Numbered from the stretch's first letter, positions 46,252-56,030 are shown. The stretch is DNA of 64,000 bases from Porodaedalea pini (GCA_002794775.1 NBAY01000002.1:1798001-1862000); one strand, 5' to 3'. Translations and numbers: made by a program. Notes: generated by a model from the letters alone, not told the origin.

Positions 46252-46664
46252 TGTTAGAACCTGAACTTTCACCTTTTCCTTTATTTCCCCTTTTACCATT
46301 TCCTTTATTATATTCGTCCTTTTCATTATATTTACCCATCTTACACAATCATTCCTACACTGCCTTCATTCGTTCCATTCCCACTCATTATGTAATGTTA
46401 GGTAATATAGTCTCACGGTCGTCGCTATATGAGGTCTCAGGAATCGCATGAACTCCTTGTTCTGCTTTTCCTCTTACCTCCGCGACGACCTAGGTGAGAC
46501 TCGTCCCCCTTGTATTAGTTTAGACTTGTATTAATCCTCTTACCTCCGCGACGACCTAGCCTGAGTAAGCGTGTCCCGAGTCTACGCTCGAGTATAGCAC
46601 GTCCCAGACGACAGTCAGCCGAGGCCTGCCCAGTCCGAGTCGTCTCCCGGACTCCCGCCTAACA
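46252..46664 (+). repeat. Left LTR of chromovirus copy 2
   Basis: TGTTAG...CTAACA, 413 bp, same as 52083-52495. TATATGA at 46426-46432; predicted transcript start GTTCTGCTTTT at 46459-46469. Confidence 0.96.
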
Positions 46665-46665
46665 T

Positions 46666-46676
46666 AAAAGCAGAAC
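46666..46676 (+). other. Self-complementary primer-binding site (copy 2)
   Basis: AAAAGCAGAAC, one base after the LTR, perfect complement of LTR 46459-46469. Same arrangement as copy 1, supporting self-priming for the family. Confidence 0.85.
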
Positions 46677-47388
46677 CCCACCCAGGCTCATCCCCAGCGT
46701 ACATCGTCGCTGTCGACTCGCCTTCACTCGGTCTAGAGGAGCACTCCCCTCGACGGACTTGACGTGTAAACCCCCTAAACGACAACCCTCAACCCTGCCC
46801 GGACGTTTTCGGACGTTCGTGTATTACGTAAATATATCAACCAACCTTTTCCGACCCTGGCTCTCCGCCTCTCCCTCTGGTGGAGGAACCATCTGACCTG
46901 GACGTGGGTAACACACCGTGTACAGTCGTCGACGTCGTTGTCAATTGTGATCTCGGTCGCCTCCTTCCGTTTGGTCATCAAACTCGCCGACGAACCTGTC
47001 CTTCGTCAGCGTAACATACATCCGGACAACCAGCCCCTACCTGTTCCCCCCCGACGTAGTCAAGATAGATCTCACCGAGGAACAACAGCGGGCTTTCCCC
47101 TCTTCTTCACGCTACGACGCGGAACGCCAATCGTACGTAGCGGACGACAGAAACCACGTCACTCATAATCTCTGGTGGAGTGACACTAGGCACGCTTGGT
47201 ACTCGACTGACCCATCTTCCGGCGAGCGAACTCGTTGGGCGCCTCGACCTCCCCGTGCACCATCATCACCGACAGTCTCGACATCGTCGGTCGTCCTCCC
47301 AAGCGAACCAGGAGGCTATCGTACACCCCGTAGAGACTCGTCACCGCCGACACCCCCTGAGCGCCTGACACATACACCCGTACCAGCG
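46677..47388 (+). other. ATG-free, coding-like 5' leader of copy 2
   Basis: The first ATG after the predicted transcript start (46459) is the gag ATG at 47389, 930 nt away. In the gag frame the leader is open and reads VVKIDLTEEQQRAF...VTHNLWWSDTRHAWYSTD...SSPPTPPE up to gag. Further upstream another frame reads LSLWWRNHLTWTWVT and LVIKLADEPVLRQRN. Both match copy 1 at the protein level. See the leader of copy 1 for interpretation. Confidence 0.6.
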
Positions 47389-48456
47389 ATGGCTGAAGGT
47401 TTCACTCAAAGGCAGCAACAAGAGATTGCAGCGATCGTAGCTGCCGCCTTCACCCGAGCAGCAACGAACGCCCCTGCAGCCCAAGCTCCAGCTCCCTCGA
47501 TTGACGTCGCCCGGCCACGCGAATTCGCTGGCGGCGATGACTACCTCGACTTCAAGCGTGAAGTCCTACTCTTTGTCTCGGCGAACCCCACGAGGTATCC
47601 CTCGTCATCGAGCAAGATCTATGTCGCCCTCTCTTACCTCAAGGGTGGCAACGCGTCGACGTGGGCGCAAAACTACGTCCAGGAATTCACAACGAATGGC
47701 GTTGTGAGCTTTACGGACGACTGGGCCAAGTTCCAGGAACGACTGGATGCCTCCTTCGATGATCCGAACAGGAAGGAGAAGGCGCTGAAGAAGTTCCGAG
47801 ACAAGATCCAGAAGGACCTCTCTGCCGACCAGTTCTTCCAGGACCTCGACGTGATCATCAAGGCGGCGGAGCTGAAGGACGAAGGCGTCATTTGTGACCG
47901 CTTGCAACGCGCGATGAACATCGAGGTGGTCCGTGGCGTGTTAAGGTCGACGCCCGTGCCAACAACGTATGAGGCATGGAAAAAGAAGGCCATTGAGATC
48001 GATCGGGGCGAACAGCAGATTCGCGCCATCCAACGAGGTCGTACATTGCCGTTCACGCCCCGTCCGACGCCTCAACAAGGGCCTCCTGCACGCCGACAGG
48101 TAGCAGCCCCGCACGCCGATAAACGTGACGCGACGGGCGTCACTTTCGGAGGTGCCGGCCAACCAATGGACGTCTCGATGAATGAGGCGCAACGAAAGCG
48201 CGCGTGCTGGATTTGCGGCGGACTGGGGCACTTTAAGGACAAATGTCCGCAGGCGAAGCCGATCATCCAGCGTATGTTGGAACTGATGGCACCGGGCGAA
48301 CGCCGCCTCATCGCTGACGAGCTCAGCGCGATGAAGGAGTCGGCATTCGAGGAAGTCGTGGACACTCGAAGGTCGACGGTGGAGGACTATGTGGAGGAAG
48401 AAGACAATGACGAAGAGGTCGTCAACTCGCAGGGTTTTGCGATTGGTCAGGCGTAG
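47389..48456 (+). CDS. gag: Gag of chromovirus copy 2 (355 aa, intact)
   Basis: MAEGFTQRQQQEIAAIVAAAF start, then a Pro/Ala linker, the Gag core DYLDFKREVLLFVSANP and SYLKGGNASTWAQNYV, and the C-terminal CX2CX4HX4C knuckle (CWICGGLGHFKDKC, about 48206-48247). It ends QGFAIGQA at a TAG inside the frameshift stem-loop. CGA codon at the position where copy 1 has TGA. Forms the particle and packages RNA. Probably sufficient to support copy 1 in trans. Confidence 0.95.
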   Translation: MAEGFTQRQQQEIAAIVAAAFTRAATNAPAAQAPAPSIDVARPREFAGGDDYLDFKREVLLFVSANPTRYPSSSSKIYVALSYLKGGNASTWAQNYVQEFTTNGVVSFTDDWAKFQERLDASFDDPNRKEKALKKFRDKIQKDLSADQFFQDLDVIIKAAELKDEGVICDRLQRAMNIEVVRGVLRSTPVPTTYEAWKKKAIEIDRGEQQIRAIQRGRTLPFTPRPTPQQGPPARRQVAAPHADKRDATGVTFGGAGQPMDVSMNEAQRKRACWICGGLGHFKDKCPQAKPIIQRMLELMAPGERRLIADELSAMKESAFEEVVDTRRSTVEDYVEEEDNDEEVVNSQGFAIGQA

Positions 48457-48474
48457 CCATCGGGGCGACTGACC
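48432..48474 (+). promoter_or_regulatory. -1 ribosomal frameshift signal, gag-pol (copy 2)
   Basis: G GGT TTT at 48432-48438 in the gag frame; 6-nt spacer GCGATT; stem GGTCAG (48445-48450) with CTGACC (48469-48474). The pol frame is -1 and open through the site. Only the spacer differs from copy 1 (GCGAAT). Confidence 0.8.
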
Positions 48475-51400
48475 GAGAAGAACAAGGGACTTCAAATCCG
48501 GATTCGCTAAAATATAACCAACCGTCTGTACAATACATAGATGCAAACGACGTTGATGGTTTTCCCGATTACGAAGTCCCCACCGGTGTGAACAAAGAGG
48601 AAAGGTATGAACAACTGTTCATGAGAGGAACTGGTGGACGCCAGCTGGACCTTCTCCTGACCGTTGAACATGAAATAGCGGGTGAGGCGAGGGAAGTAGA
48701 TGCGCATGCCCTTGTGGATTCGGGATGCACGGGATCCTGCATCGACGTCAGATTCGTCGAGAGGTACAGGTTGGAAACGAAACGTTACATTCGACCCCTC
48801 GCGGTGCTCAACGCCGATGGCACGCACAATGAGGCCGGACTGATCGAGGAGTATGTTGACGTCGAGCTCGTCATCGGCCGTCACCGGGAGAGGTTCGTCC
48901 TCGCAGTAACGTCCCTAGCGTCGTCAAACATCTTCCTGGGGTACGACTGGCTTCGACGTCACAATCCGGAGGTCGACTGGAAAACGGGTTCAATCGAATT
49001 CACCCGCTGTCCAGAAGAATGTGCGATTGAGAAGGAAATGGTGGAGGACCTAGGCAGGGTGAAAAAGGCGGTGGAGCAGATGAGGAGGGTGAGTGAGATG
49101 CGAATGGACAAGGCGTCCTGGCCCGCATACCTCAACGACTACGCCGACGTTTTCAGCGAAAAAGGTTTTGAGAAGCTGCCAGAACACCGGCCCTGGGACC
49201 ATGTCATCGACTTGAAGCCTGACTTCAAACCGAGCGACTGTAAGATTTACCCGCTCACGCCAACTGAGCAGCAGTCGCTCAAGGACTTCCTTGATGAAAA
49301 TCTGAAGTCGGGTCGCATTCGACGGTCGATATTGCCCATGGCGTCACCCTTCTTCTTCATAAAGAAGGCCGACAAATCGCTACGCCCCATCCAGGATTAC
49401 CGTAAGCTCAATGACGGTACGATCAAGAACAAGTATCCCCTCCCTCTCATTGACGAACTCGTCGACAAGGTCAAGAAAGCGAAGTACATCACTAAGCTTG
49501 ACCTTCGCTGGGGGTACTACAATATCCGGATCCGCGAAGGTGACGAATGGAAGGCAGCGTTTCGCACGAACATGGGCCTCTTCGAACCGACGGTCATGTT
49601 TTTTGGCCTTTGCAACGCGCCGGCCACGTTCCAGGCCTTTGTTAACCACATCTTTAAGGACCTAATCTACGCGAACTTGATTATCGTATACCTCGACGAC
49701 ATCCTGATCCTCTCGGAAACCATTGAGGAGCATATCGACACGTCGAGGCGCGTACTCCAGATCCTCCGAGAAAATGGCCTGTACTTGAAGCCGGAGAAGT
49801 GCGAGTTTGATGCCAAGGTCGTCAAATACCTCGGCCACATCATCGGCAATGGCGAGATCAGGGCTGACCCGGCAAAGACGGAAGCGATTGCGAACTGGCC
49901 AGTCCCACGGAACCTCAAGGAGCTGCAACAGTTCCTCGGTATGGGAAACTGGCTGAGACGGTTTATTAAGGACTACAGCAAGGTGGTCCGACCGTTGACG
50001 TCGTTAACGGGCAAGAAGGACTGGGTATGGGAGACCGAACAGCAGGAAGCGTTCGAGGAGCTGAGACAACGTCTCTGCTCACCTCCAGTCCTAGCCATCG
50101 CCAATGACGAGGGCCCTTTCCGTGTAGAAGCGGACTCGTCGAACTTTGCGCTCGGTGGTGTGTTGTTGCAGAAGCAGGAAGGGAAGTGGAGGGTGATCGC
50201 CTACAGGTCAGAGGCACTTGAACCAGCGGAACGAAACTACGAGATCTACGACAAGGAGATGCTCGCAATCGTTTCAGCGCTCAAGGAGTGGCGACAATAC
50301 CTCCTTGGCGCTCGCCACAAGATTGAAATCTGGTCCGACCACGCCAACCTCACCTACTTCAGATCGGCACAGAAGCTGAGCTATCGCCAAGCTCGCTGGC
50401 GGACCGAACTTGAAGAATTCGACTTCCACCTTGAACACAAGTCGGGCAAGACGATGGGCAAGGCCGACCTGCTATCGCGCATGGCGGGCTACGATCAGGG
50501 CAAGGATGACAACGATGGGGTCGTGTTCATCAAGGATAAGTGGTTGAACCGTGGGGTGGTGCGGACATCGCGCGACGAGGTGGTGGAACGAGTGGGTGAA
50601 GCGCAGAGGGCGCAGGATGAGTCGGAAAGGCCTACGGGTTTGGTGGAGATCGACGAGTTGTGGCGGATGAAAGGCAAGGTGTATGTTCCATCGACGATAA
50701 AGGAGGCCGTGTTGCGGGAGTGCCACGACTCGGTTCTGGCTGGTCATCCAGGAGCGTCGAAGACAGTAGAGCTCGTCCGTCGCGATTTCTGGTGGGCATC
50801 GATGTTCTCCGACGTCCGAGCATATGTCCGAGGATGCGACCGTTGTCAACGGACGAAAGCCTTAAGAACGTCGAGGTCTAGACCGCTCCATCCAAATGCT
50901 GTTCCTGAAGGACCCTGGGAAGTTGTTACGGTTGACCTAATCGGAGAGCTCCCGGACTCCAAGGGACACAACGCGATCTGCGTCTTTGTGGACAGGTTCT
51001 CGAAGCAGATGCATGCGATCCCAACGACGACGAGGCTGTCAGCAGAAGGCATGGCCCAGCTGTACCGCGACCATGTCTTCCGCCTCCATGGCCTGCCGAA
51101 GAAGATCATCCACGACCGAGGCACGCAGTTCGATGCGTCGATGATGAAGGAGCTGTACAAACTTCTGCACATTGAAGGCAACCCGTCGACAGCGTACCAT
51201 CCACAGACGGATGGTCAAACGGAACGCGTCAACCAAGAGCTCGAACAGTACCTTCGACTCTTTGTTAACCATCGGCAATCGGACTGGAAGGACTGGCTCC
51301 CCCTCGCAGAGTTCGCATACAACAACCGCGAACACTCAGCGACGAAGATGTCCCCCTTCTACGCGAACACAGGACGTCACCCCTTGAGCTTCGACACGAC

Positions 51401-52082
51401 GCGAACCTCATCTGCTAACATGTCAGCGGAAGAATTCGCAAAGCACATCAAGGAGACTCATCGCGTTGCTAAGGACAACCTAGTCAAGGCAGCAGAGGAC
51501 ATGAAGCGCTACCATGACCGAACAGCAGGAGCTTCAGTGGAGTACAGGGCTGGAGACAAGGTCTTCCTTGACGGGCGAAACATCAGCACGGACTCGCCGA
51601 CAAAGAAACTCGCAGACAAATGGTACGGCCCCTTTGACGTCGTTGACAAAGTAGGAGCGAGCGCGTACAAGCTCAAGCTCCCGAAGCGATGGAAAAAGGT
51701 CCACCCTGTCTTCAATGAAGCCCTGTTAAAACCCGCCGTCGAACCGTCCTTTGAAAGCCAGAAGCAACCGCCGCCGCCACCGCCAGACATCGTCGACAAC
51801 GAGGAGGAGTACGAACTCGAGGAAGTCCTAGACTCACGTCTACACCGAGGGAAACTACAGTATCTTGTCAAGTGGGTCGGCTACAATGAACCTACTTGGC
51901 AGCCTGAGACGGACCTCGGCGAAAACGCGAAGGAGGCGATCGCTGAGTTCTACCTCAAACATCCCGGTGCACCTCGGAAACTCGACATCCCTCGTCAACG
52001 ACTCCGTCCACTCTTCGTCGACACCGAGCCTGACGACCGCGATCATGGTTGGTCGGGACGCCCAACCTTGAAGGGGGGGTAA
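48438..52082 (+). CDS. pol: Pol of chromovirus copy 2 (intact)
   Basis: Same domain order and length as copy 1 (1164 codons from the GTG at 48588 plus the fused segment from the frameshift). Contains protease DSG, RT YLDD, RNase H, HHCC finger, integrase DD35E and the chromodomain YLVKWVGY. Few amino-acid differences from copy 1, for example INHRQ/VDHRQ-type changes and LPMASP versus SPMASP at the RT start. No stops. With intact gag, LTRs, PBS and PPT this copy has all parts of an autonomous element. Confidence 0.95.
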   Translation, partial: CDWSGVAIGATDREEQGTSNPDSLKYNQPSVQYIDANDVDGFPDYEVPTGVNKEERYEQLFMRGTGGRQLDLLLTVEHEIAGEAREVDAHALVDSGCTGSCIDVRFVERYRLETKRYIRPLAVLNADGTHNEAGLIEEYVDVELVIGRHRERFVLAVTSLASSNIFLGYDWLRRHNPEVDWKTGSIEFTRCPEECAIEKEMVEDLGRVKKAVEQMRRVSEMRMDKASWPAYLNDYADVFSEKGFEKLPEHRPWDHVIDLKPDFKPSDCKIYPLTPTEQQSLKDFLDENLKSGRIRRSILPMASPFFFIKKADKSLRPIQDYRKLNDGTIKNKYPLPLIDELVDKVKKAKYITKLDLRWGYYNIRIREGDEWKAAFRTNMGLFEPTVMFFGLCNAPATFQAFVNHIFKDLIYANLIIVYLDDILILSETIEEHIDTSRRVLQILRENGLYLKPEKCEFDAKVVKYLGHIIGNGEIRADPAKTEAIANWPVPRNLKELQQFLGMGNWLRRFIKDYSKVVRPLTSLTGKKDWVWETEQQEAFEELRQRLCSPPVLAIANDEGPFRVEADSSNFALGGVLLQKQEGKWRVIAYRSEALEPAERNYEIYDKEMLAIVSALKEWRQYLLGARHKIEIWSDHANLTYFRSAQKLSYRQARWRTELEEFDFHLEHKSGKTMGKADLLSRMAGYDQGKDDNDGVVFIKDKWLNRGVVRTSRDEVVERVGEAQRAQDESERPTGLVEIDELWRMKGKVYVPSTIKEAVLRECHDSVLAGHPGASKTVELVRRDFWWASMFSDVRAYVRGCDRCQRTKALRTSRSRPLHPNAVPEGPWEVVTVDLIGELPDSKGHNAICVFVDRFSKQMHAIPTTTRLSAEGMAQLYRDHVFRLHGLPKKIIHDRGTQFDASMMKELYKLLHIEGNPSTAYHPQTDGQTERVNQELEQYLRLFVNHRQSDWKDWLPLAEFAYNNREHSATKMSPFYANTGRHPLSFDTTRTSSANMSAEEFAKHIKETHRVAKDNLVKAAEDMKRYHDRTAGASVEYRAGDKVFLDGRNISTDSPTKKLADKWYGPFDVVDKVGASAYKLKLPKRWKKVHPVFNEALLKPAVEPSFESQKQPPPPPPDIVDNEEEYELEEVLDSRLHRGKLQYLVKWVGYNEPTWQPETDLGENAKEAIAEFYLKHPGAPRKLDIPRQRLRPLFVDTEPDDRDHGWSGRPTLKGG
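52070..52079 (+). other. Polypurine tract (copy 2)
   Basis: GAAGGGGGGG just before the right LTR, as in copy 1. Confidence 0.85.
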
Positions 52083-52495
52083 TGTTAGAACCTGAACTTT
52101 CACCTTTTCCTTTATTTCCCCTTTTACCATTTCCTTTATTATATTCGTCCTTTTCATTATATTTACCCATCTTACACAATCATTCCTACACTGCCTTCAT
52201 TCGTTCCATTCCCACTCATTATGTAATGTTAGGTAATATAGTCTCACGGTCGTCGCTATATGAGGTCTCAGGAATCGCATGAACTCCTTGTTCTGCTTTT
52301 CCTCTTACCTCCGCGACGACCTAGGTGAGACTCGTCCCCCTTGTATTAGTTTAGACTTGTATTAATCCTCTTACCTCCGCGACGACCTAGCCTGAGTAAG
52401 CGTGTCCCGAGTCTACGCTCGAGTATAGCACGTCCCAGACGACAGTCAGCCGAGGCCTGCCCAGTCCGAGTCGTCTCCCGGACTCCCGCCTAACA
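52083..52495 (+). repeat. Right LTR of chromovirus copy 2
   Basis: 413 bp, TGTTAG...CTAACA, no difference from the left LTR found by reading. Confidence 0.96.
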
Positions 52496-52500
52496 TCTCG
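52496..52500. repeat. 5-bp target duplication of chromovirus copy 2, right
   Basis: TCTCG, partner of 46247-46251. Confidence 0.9.
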
Positions 52501-53702
52501 TTCTCGCTGGAGGTAAAGCTGCCAGAAGGGAGCTTAAGGGCGCCAATGGGGTGGCGGCGCCGCGCTGTGCCTATATGTTGGCGCCTCCAGATGGAGGAGT
52601 GATCAGATTGTTGGAGTAAGCCGCCGAAGAAGGAGGATTTAGCGGCAGCGATCGTTCTGTGAAGTCGGGAGAGACTCTCCGGCGATGGGTTGGAATGATG
52701 CGATTGATAGTCACGACTGCATTGCTCGGTCCACCAAGAATGTGGGCCGTGATAGGTCCGGGGTTTATGCTTTCGTAGAAAGCGAGCTGTGAAGGTAGAG
52801 AACGACGTATAGAAGGAAAGTAAAATGTCGTCAATGTCAGAAGGGGAATGAATGTTCGTCGCGTCGAAAGAAAATAAGCGCGATTCGCGAAAATCAGAAA
52901 TTAAACAAGGAATGTCACGTTTGCGAACAAGGCGAAGAGGGTGAGGATCAGGGGGTGGTGAATACGAGATTGGTAAGGAAAATAAAAGAGGGAGATGGTC
53001 AGAATGAAATTCAAAGGAAGGATCACCGATAAGAAGGGATTGAGTAATTGAAGGGGAAATGTCAGGCGAACAGAGGACGAGGTCCAACGTAGAGGAACCT
53101 TGGGGGTGAAAAAACGTAGGAGTGTCTGGAGGGTTGGCGATAACTAAAGAAGTATCGTCAATCCATTGAACGAAGGGTTCAGAGGCAGGGAAGAGGTAGG
53201 AAGACGTGTGATCGGACCAGAGGAACGAATGTCTATTAAAGTCCCCAAGAAAAATATGAGTGTCGGACAGCGAGGGGTTAGGAAACGGGTTTTCAAATGA
53301 GTGAGTAGAAGGGGAGTTATAAATGTTCCAGATATAAACAGGGGGCAATGAACGGCCGCGATCAATACTGATAGTGACCTGAAAGCTAGGTCGTGATAAG
53401 TTCGGTTGGGAACTAAATAAGTGGGCAATGCGGGGATGAATGAAAATCGCGCATGTGGGCGGTATAGTATGAGAAGAAGGGGGAAGTACGCATGTAAAGG
53501 GGTCGGAATTGCGAGTGGCAAATTGCCGTTCCCCGTCCGCAGATAATTTGGAAGGAATGATGGTAGAAATTGTGGGGATTTCCTGTAAACAAATAATGTC
53601 CGGGCATGCGGAGCCTCGTTGAAAGAGAGATTTAAAAAGAAGGTCAGTAGTAGGTTCCGAGCATCGGACATTAAGAGAAAGAATGGAAAGGGACGTCATC
53701 AT
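52496..53702 (-). CDS. LINE ORF2, 5' part: endonuclease domain
   Basis: ATG at 53702 overlaps the ORF1 stop (TAATG). Endonuclease/exonuclease/phosphatase fold: SLNVRC (Asn), CLQEIP (catalytic Glu), YIWNIYNSP, FLGDFNRHSFLWSDH (GDFN) and HSDHLPLLF (catalytic Asp-His). The frame runs into the chromovirus LTR and ends in a false stop at 52446. The true continuation is at 46246 downward. Confidence 0.9.
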
Positions 53703-55945
53703 TAGAATGGAGGCCTGTAATTGTGACGAGCAGGACAGGTGGAAGACCTGGAGTTATGATCGCCTTGGCAATTGATGCAGTGTGCGAAATGTTGGCACAC
53801 GAGGTTGTTGGATGCCGTGCATGGGGCGCACCTGGCCACATGCACTGCCGTACGATGGGGTTCTGAACAGATAGCGCAACGGGCTACTGAACGGCATTTT
53901 ATGGAGGAGTGTCCCAAGCGATGGCAATTATCGCATTGGGAGATAGTTGGGCGAGCCCGCATCTCTTCAAGGCGTTGGATGACACCGAAAATGGGGATGC
54001 TGCGGTTGTTGTGGAGGAAAAAGTGGTCAAAAGATAAGTGGTTAGTGTCTTTCAGAATTATGGAGACATTGCAGTAATCAAGGGTGTTAAGGCGTTCGAT
54101 TGACGCCATGAACCGAGGAGGGTAAAGGAATTCGTGTCCTTCAAATTGGGGGAGGGAGGAAAGTTCCTCCGATAAATCTCGTTCAGAGTAAAGAACGTTA
54201 GTATGTTTGTCGAATACTGGCACAGCCGGTAAAACGAGTTTGAACTGTGGGGAAGGGGTGAAGACACGAGCACCACTGATGTTAATGATTCGGTTGAGAA
54301 GTGTTGAAAGAGAAAAGAAGGTGGAATCGAAGTCCGGGCGAATGTTAGTAAAGGAAACACAGAGGTTGCCGTTGGAGGTGTATTCAACGTTTAGGATGAC
54401 TAGGTGTTTAAACTCCGAAGAGCCTTTAAGCCCAGCGCGGACGGTGCTCTTGATGGAGTTAGGGAGTGGACGGATAGCGAGGTTATCAGGGAGAGAAAAG
54501 TAGACGCGCTTTACGTTACGGATACGCGTATTGACCGAGCCATTGGCCCGGTTCATGGGTTTAGTGACGACCTCCCCGTCAGGGTGGTCTGTAGAGATAG
54601 TGGTAACTTTGGTGGGTACTTGCTTGGGCTTTTTCTGAGCAGCCTTAGCATATGTAACGGTAGTATACCCGTCCTTATCTGTACCAACGGACTGGATGGG
54701 TGGTGTATAAATAGTCGTAGAAAGGCCGGGTCGAGGGGCATTGTGCTCGGAATGCATGTAACCATCCGGGGCATGGATGGTGCCTTGGGTGTCCATGCGG
54801 TAGCCAGACCCTGGAATATGGGTGTTGGCCATGGCCGCGGCGTAATTGGTGCGACCGCCTTTAGGGGCGGGGACACGCTGTTTTGTGACCGGGGGAGGGG
54901 GAGGGAAGCGGGGGTCGTGAGTGAAGTTAGCGCCGAGGGGGTCTGCCAAAATTTTCGGAGCTGTGGAAACGTTAGATGAAAAGGAAACTTTGGGTTTGCT
55001 GGGGTTTTGTGCCTGTTTTTCCAATTTATTAGTTTTTTCCGTAAGGGTGGAGACCATAGATACAAGAGAGGAAATGGAGCGAGACATGGATGTGAGCTCG
55101 TCGGAGATCTGCTCTTCGCGGATGTCCTGGGGGCTGCGATAAATATTGTCAAATACGTTTTTACAATAGGGAGCGTGAATCTTGAAGCTGGTCTGGAATT
55201 GGTTAAGAGAAGAGTTAGCATAGTTTTCGCGGGCAGTCTCGTCATCAAAAGTGTTGGATCGATTGATCCAGAAGCATAGGGTGGACGCAATGCTGGCCAT
55301 GTAGCGGCCCATCATGGTTGGATCGTCATGGAAGGGCGTCGAGGACGTCCAAGTTTCCTGGTTTATAAGGGCACGGAGCTCATTGACCGATTTCGCGGCC
55401 AACTCTCGTGATTTCCTATTAACTTCTTCGGCGATAGCCGGATCTTCTCCGGCGATATCCGGGTCCTCTTCGTCGTTGTCGAGTTGAGGGGGGTTGCTGT
55501 CGACGTATAAATCGTCGTCGGCGTCCATTGCGTCCTTATCATCCGGGATATGTCCGATCGTGGCGGGGTTACCTGGGGCGTCTCGTCCGTGATGCTCTTC
55601 TTCGGACGGGGAGCGTTTAAGGCTGGTTTGGGATGGGATGTCGGGGGTGGGGGGGAGATCCCCCTGTTTGCGGAGAGCAGCGGCGTGCTGATCTGCTTCA
55701 GTGTCGGGTGTCCATTCGGCTTGGTTCTTCCTTGCCACATCGCATACGGCTGGGTTATGATTGTATGTTGAGTCGCGTCCGCACTGAGTGCAGAGTTTCG
55801 CCGCGCCAGAAACACACGAGCGACTGTGAAATGGTAATTCGTATTTGCACTCGTCGCATTTGGTGGGATCCTTGATGTTGCCTAAGGACCTAAGCGATTT
55901 GGTTCTATGAAGTAGAGATGGCTTCGGGTTGGGGGGCGGAACCAT
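53702..55945 (-). CDS. LINE ORF1, nucleic-acid-binding Gag-like protein
   Basis: 747 aa from the ATG at 55945 (MVPPPNPKPSLLHRT); the frame is open slightly further but without ATG. An N-terminal Cys/His cluster (CDECKYELPFHSRSCVSGA..LCTQCGRDSTYNHNPAVC) at residues about 25-70 is unusual for ORF1 proteins. A long acidic and disordered region follows, then a helical stretch (SMSRSISSLVSMVSTLTEKTNKLEKQ). C-terminal CCHC knuckles: CDNCHRLGHSSIKC, CAICSEPHRTAVHVARC and CINCQGDHNSRSSTC. It would coat the LINE RNA. It stops with TAA at 53704-53702, sharing its last A with the ORF2 ATG. Confidence 0.9.
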   Translation of the reverse strand: MVPPPNPKPSLLHRTKSLRSLGNIKDPTKCDECKYELPFHSRSCVSGAAKLCTQCGRDSTYNHNPAVCDVARKNQAEWTPDTEADQHAAALRKQGDLPPTPDIPSQTSLKRSPSEEEHHGRDAPGNPATIGHIPDDKDAMDADDDLYVDSNPPQLDNDEEDPDIAGEDPAIAEEVNRKSRELAAKSVNELRALINQETWTSSTPFHDDPTMMGRYMASIASTLCFWINRSNTFDDETARENYANSSLNQFQTSFKIHAPYCKNVFDNIYRSPQDIREEQISDELTSMSRSISSLVSMVSTLTEKTNKLEKQAQNPSKPKVSFSSNVSTAPKILADPLGANFTHDPRFPPPPPVTKQRVPAPKGGRTNYAAAMANTHIPGSGYRMDTQGTIHAPDGYMHSEHNAPRPGLSTTIYTPPIQSVGTDKDGYTTVTYAKAAQKKPKQVPTKVTTISTDHPDGEVVTKPMNRANGSVNTRIRNVKRVYFSLPDNLAIRPLPNSIKSTVRAGLKGSSEFKHLVILNVEYTSNGNLCVSFTNIRPDFDSTFFSLSTLLNRIINISGARVFTPSPQFKLVLPAVPVFDKHTNVLYSERDLSEELSSLPQFEGHEFLYPPRFMASIERLNTLDYCNVSIILKDTNHLSFDHFFLHNNRSIPIFGVIQRLEEMRARPTISQCDNCHRLGHSSIKCRSVARCAICSEPHRTAVHVARCAPCTASNNLVCQHFAHCINCQGDHNSRSSTCPARHNYRPPF

Positions 55946-56018
55946 CGTTGGAGACAGAGAGTTGCAACTAGATAAGACTTTTCCCACGATCTAGGTGATG
56001 GTGGTAAGAGGTTAAGAA

Positions 56019-56030
56019 GTGACTCTCGTT
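56019..56030. repeat. 12-bp LINE target site duplication, right
   Basis: GTGACTCTCGTT, exact copy of 43446-43457, 95 bp before the SAD1 start codon. Confidence 0.88.

Larger units (their letters stand above)
46252..52495 (+). mobile_element. Ty3/gypsy chromovirus, copy 2, complete and apparently intact
   Basis: 6244 bp, two 413-bp LTRs that I read as identical, TCTCG duplication, intact gag, frameshift site and pol. It has the same family and orientation as copy 1, with noticeable divergence in gag and leader and little in pol. It is nested in LINE ORF2 and so is the youngest large insertion in the window. The TATA box (TATATGA in both LTRs) differs from copy 1. Confidence 0.96.
43458..56018 (-). 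mobile_element. Full-length LINE (non-LTR retrotransposon, Tad-like), split by chromovirus copy 2
   Basis: Minus-strand element with ORF1 (55945-53702) and ORF2 (53702 down to 43623, interrupted by 46252-52495). It is bounded by the 12-bp duplication GTGACTCTCGTT. Without the nested element and its 5-bp duplication it is 6312 bp. The 5' UTR is about 73 nt, the 3' UTR about 165 nt, and the 3' end reads TTATAA, not poly(A). ORF2 combines an apurinic-type endonuclease, RT, RNase H and a C-terminal Cys/His finger, as in the fungal Tad clade. Both ORFs are free of other stops, which suggests a recent insertion. Confidence 0.88.
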
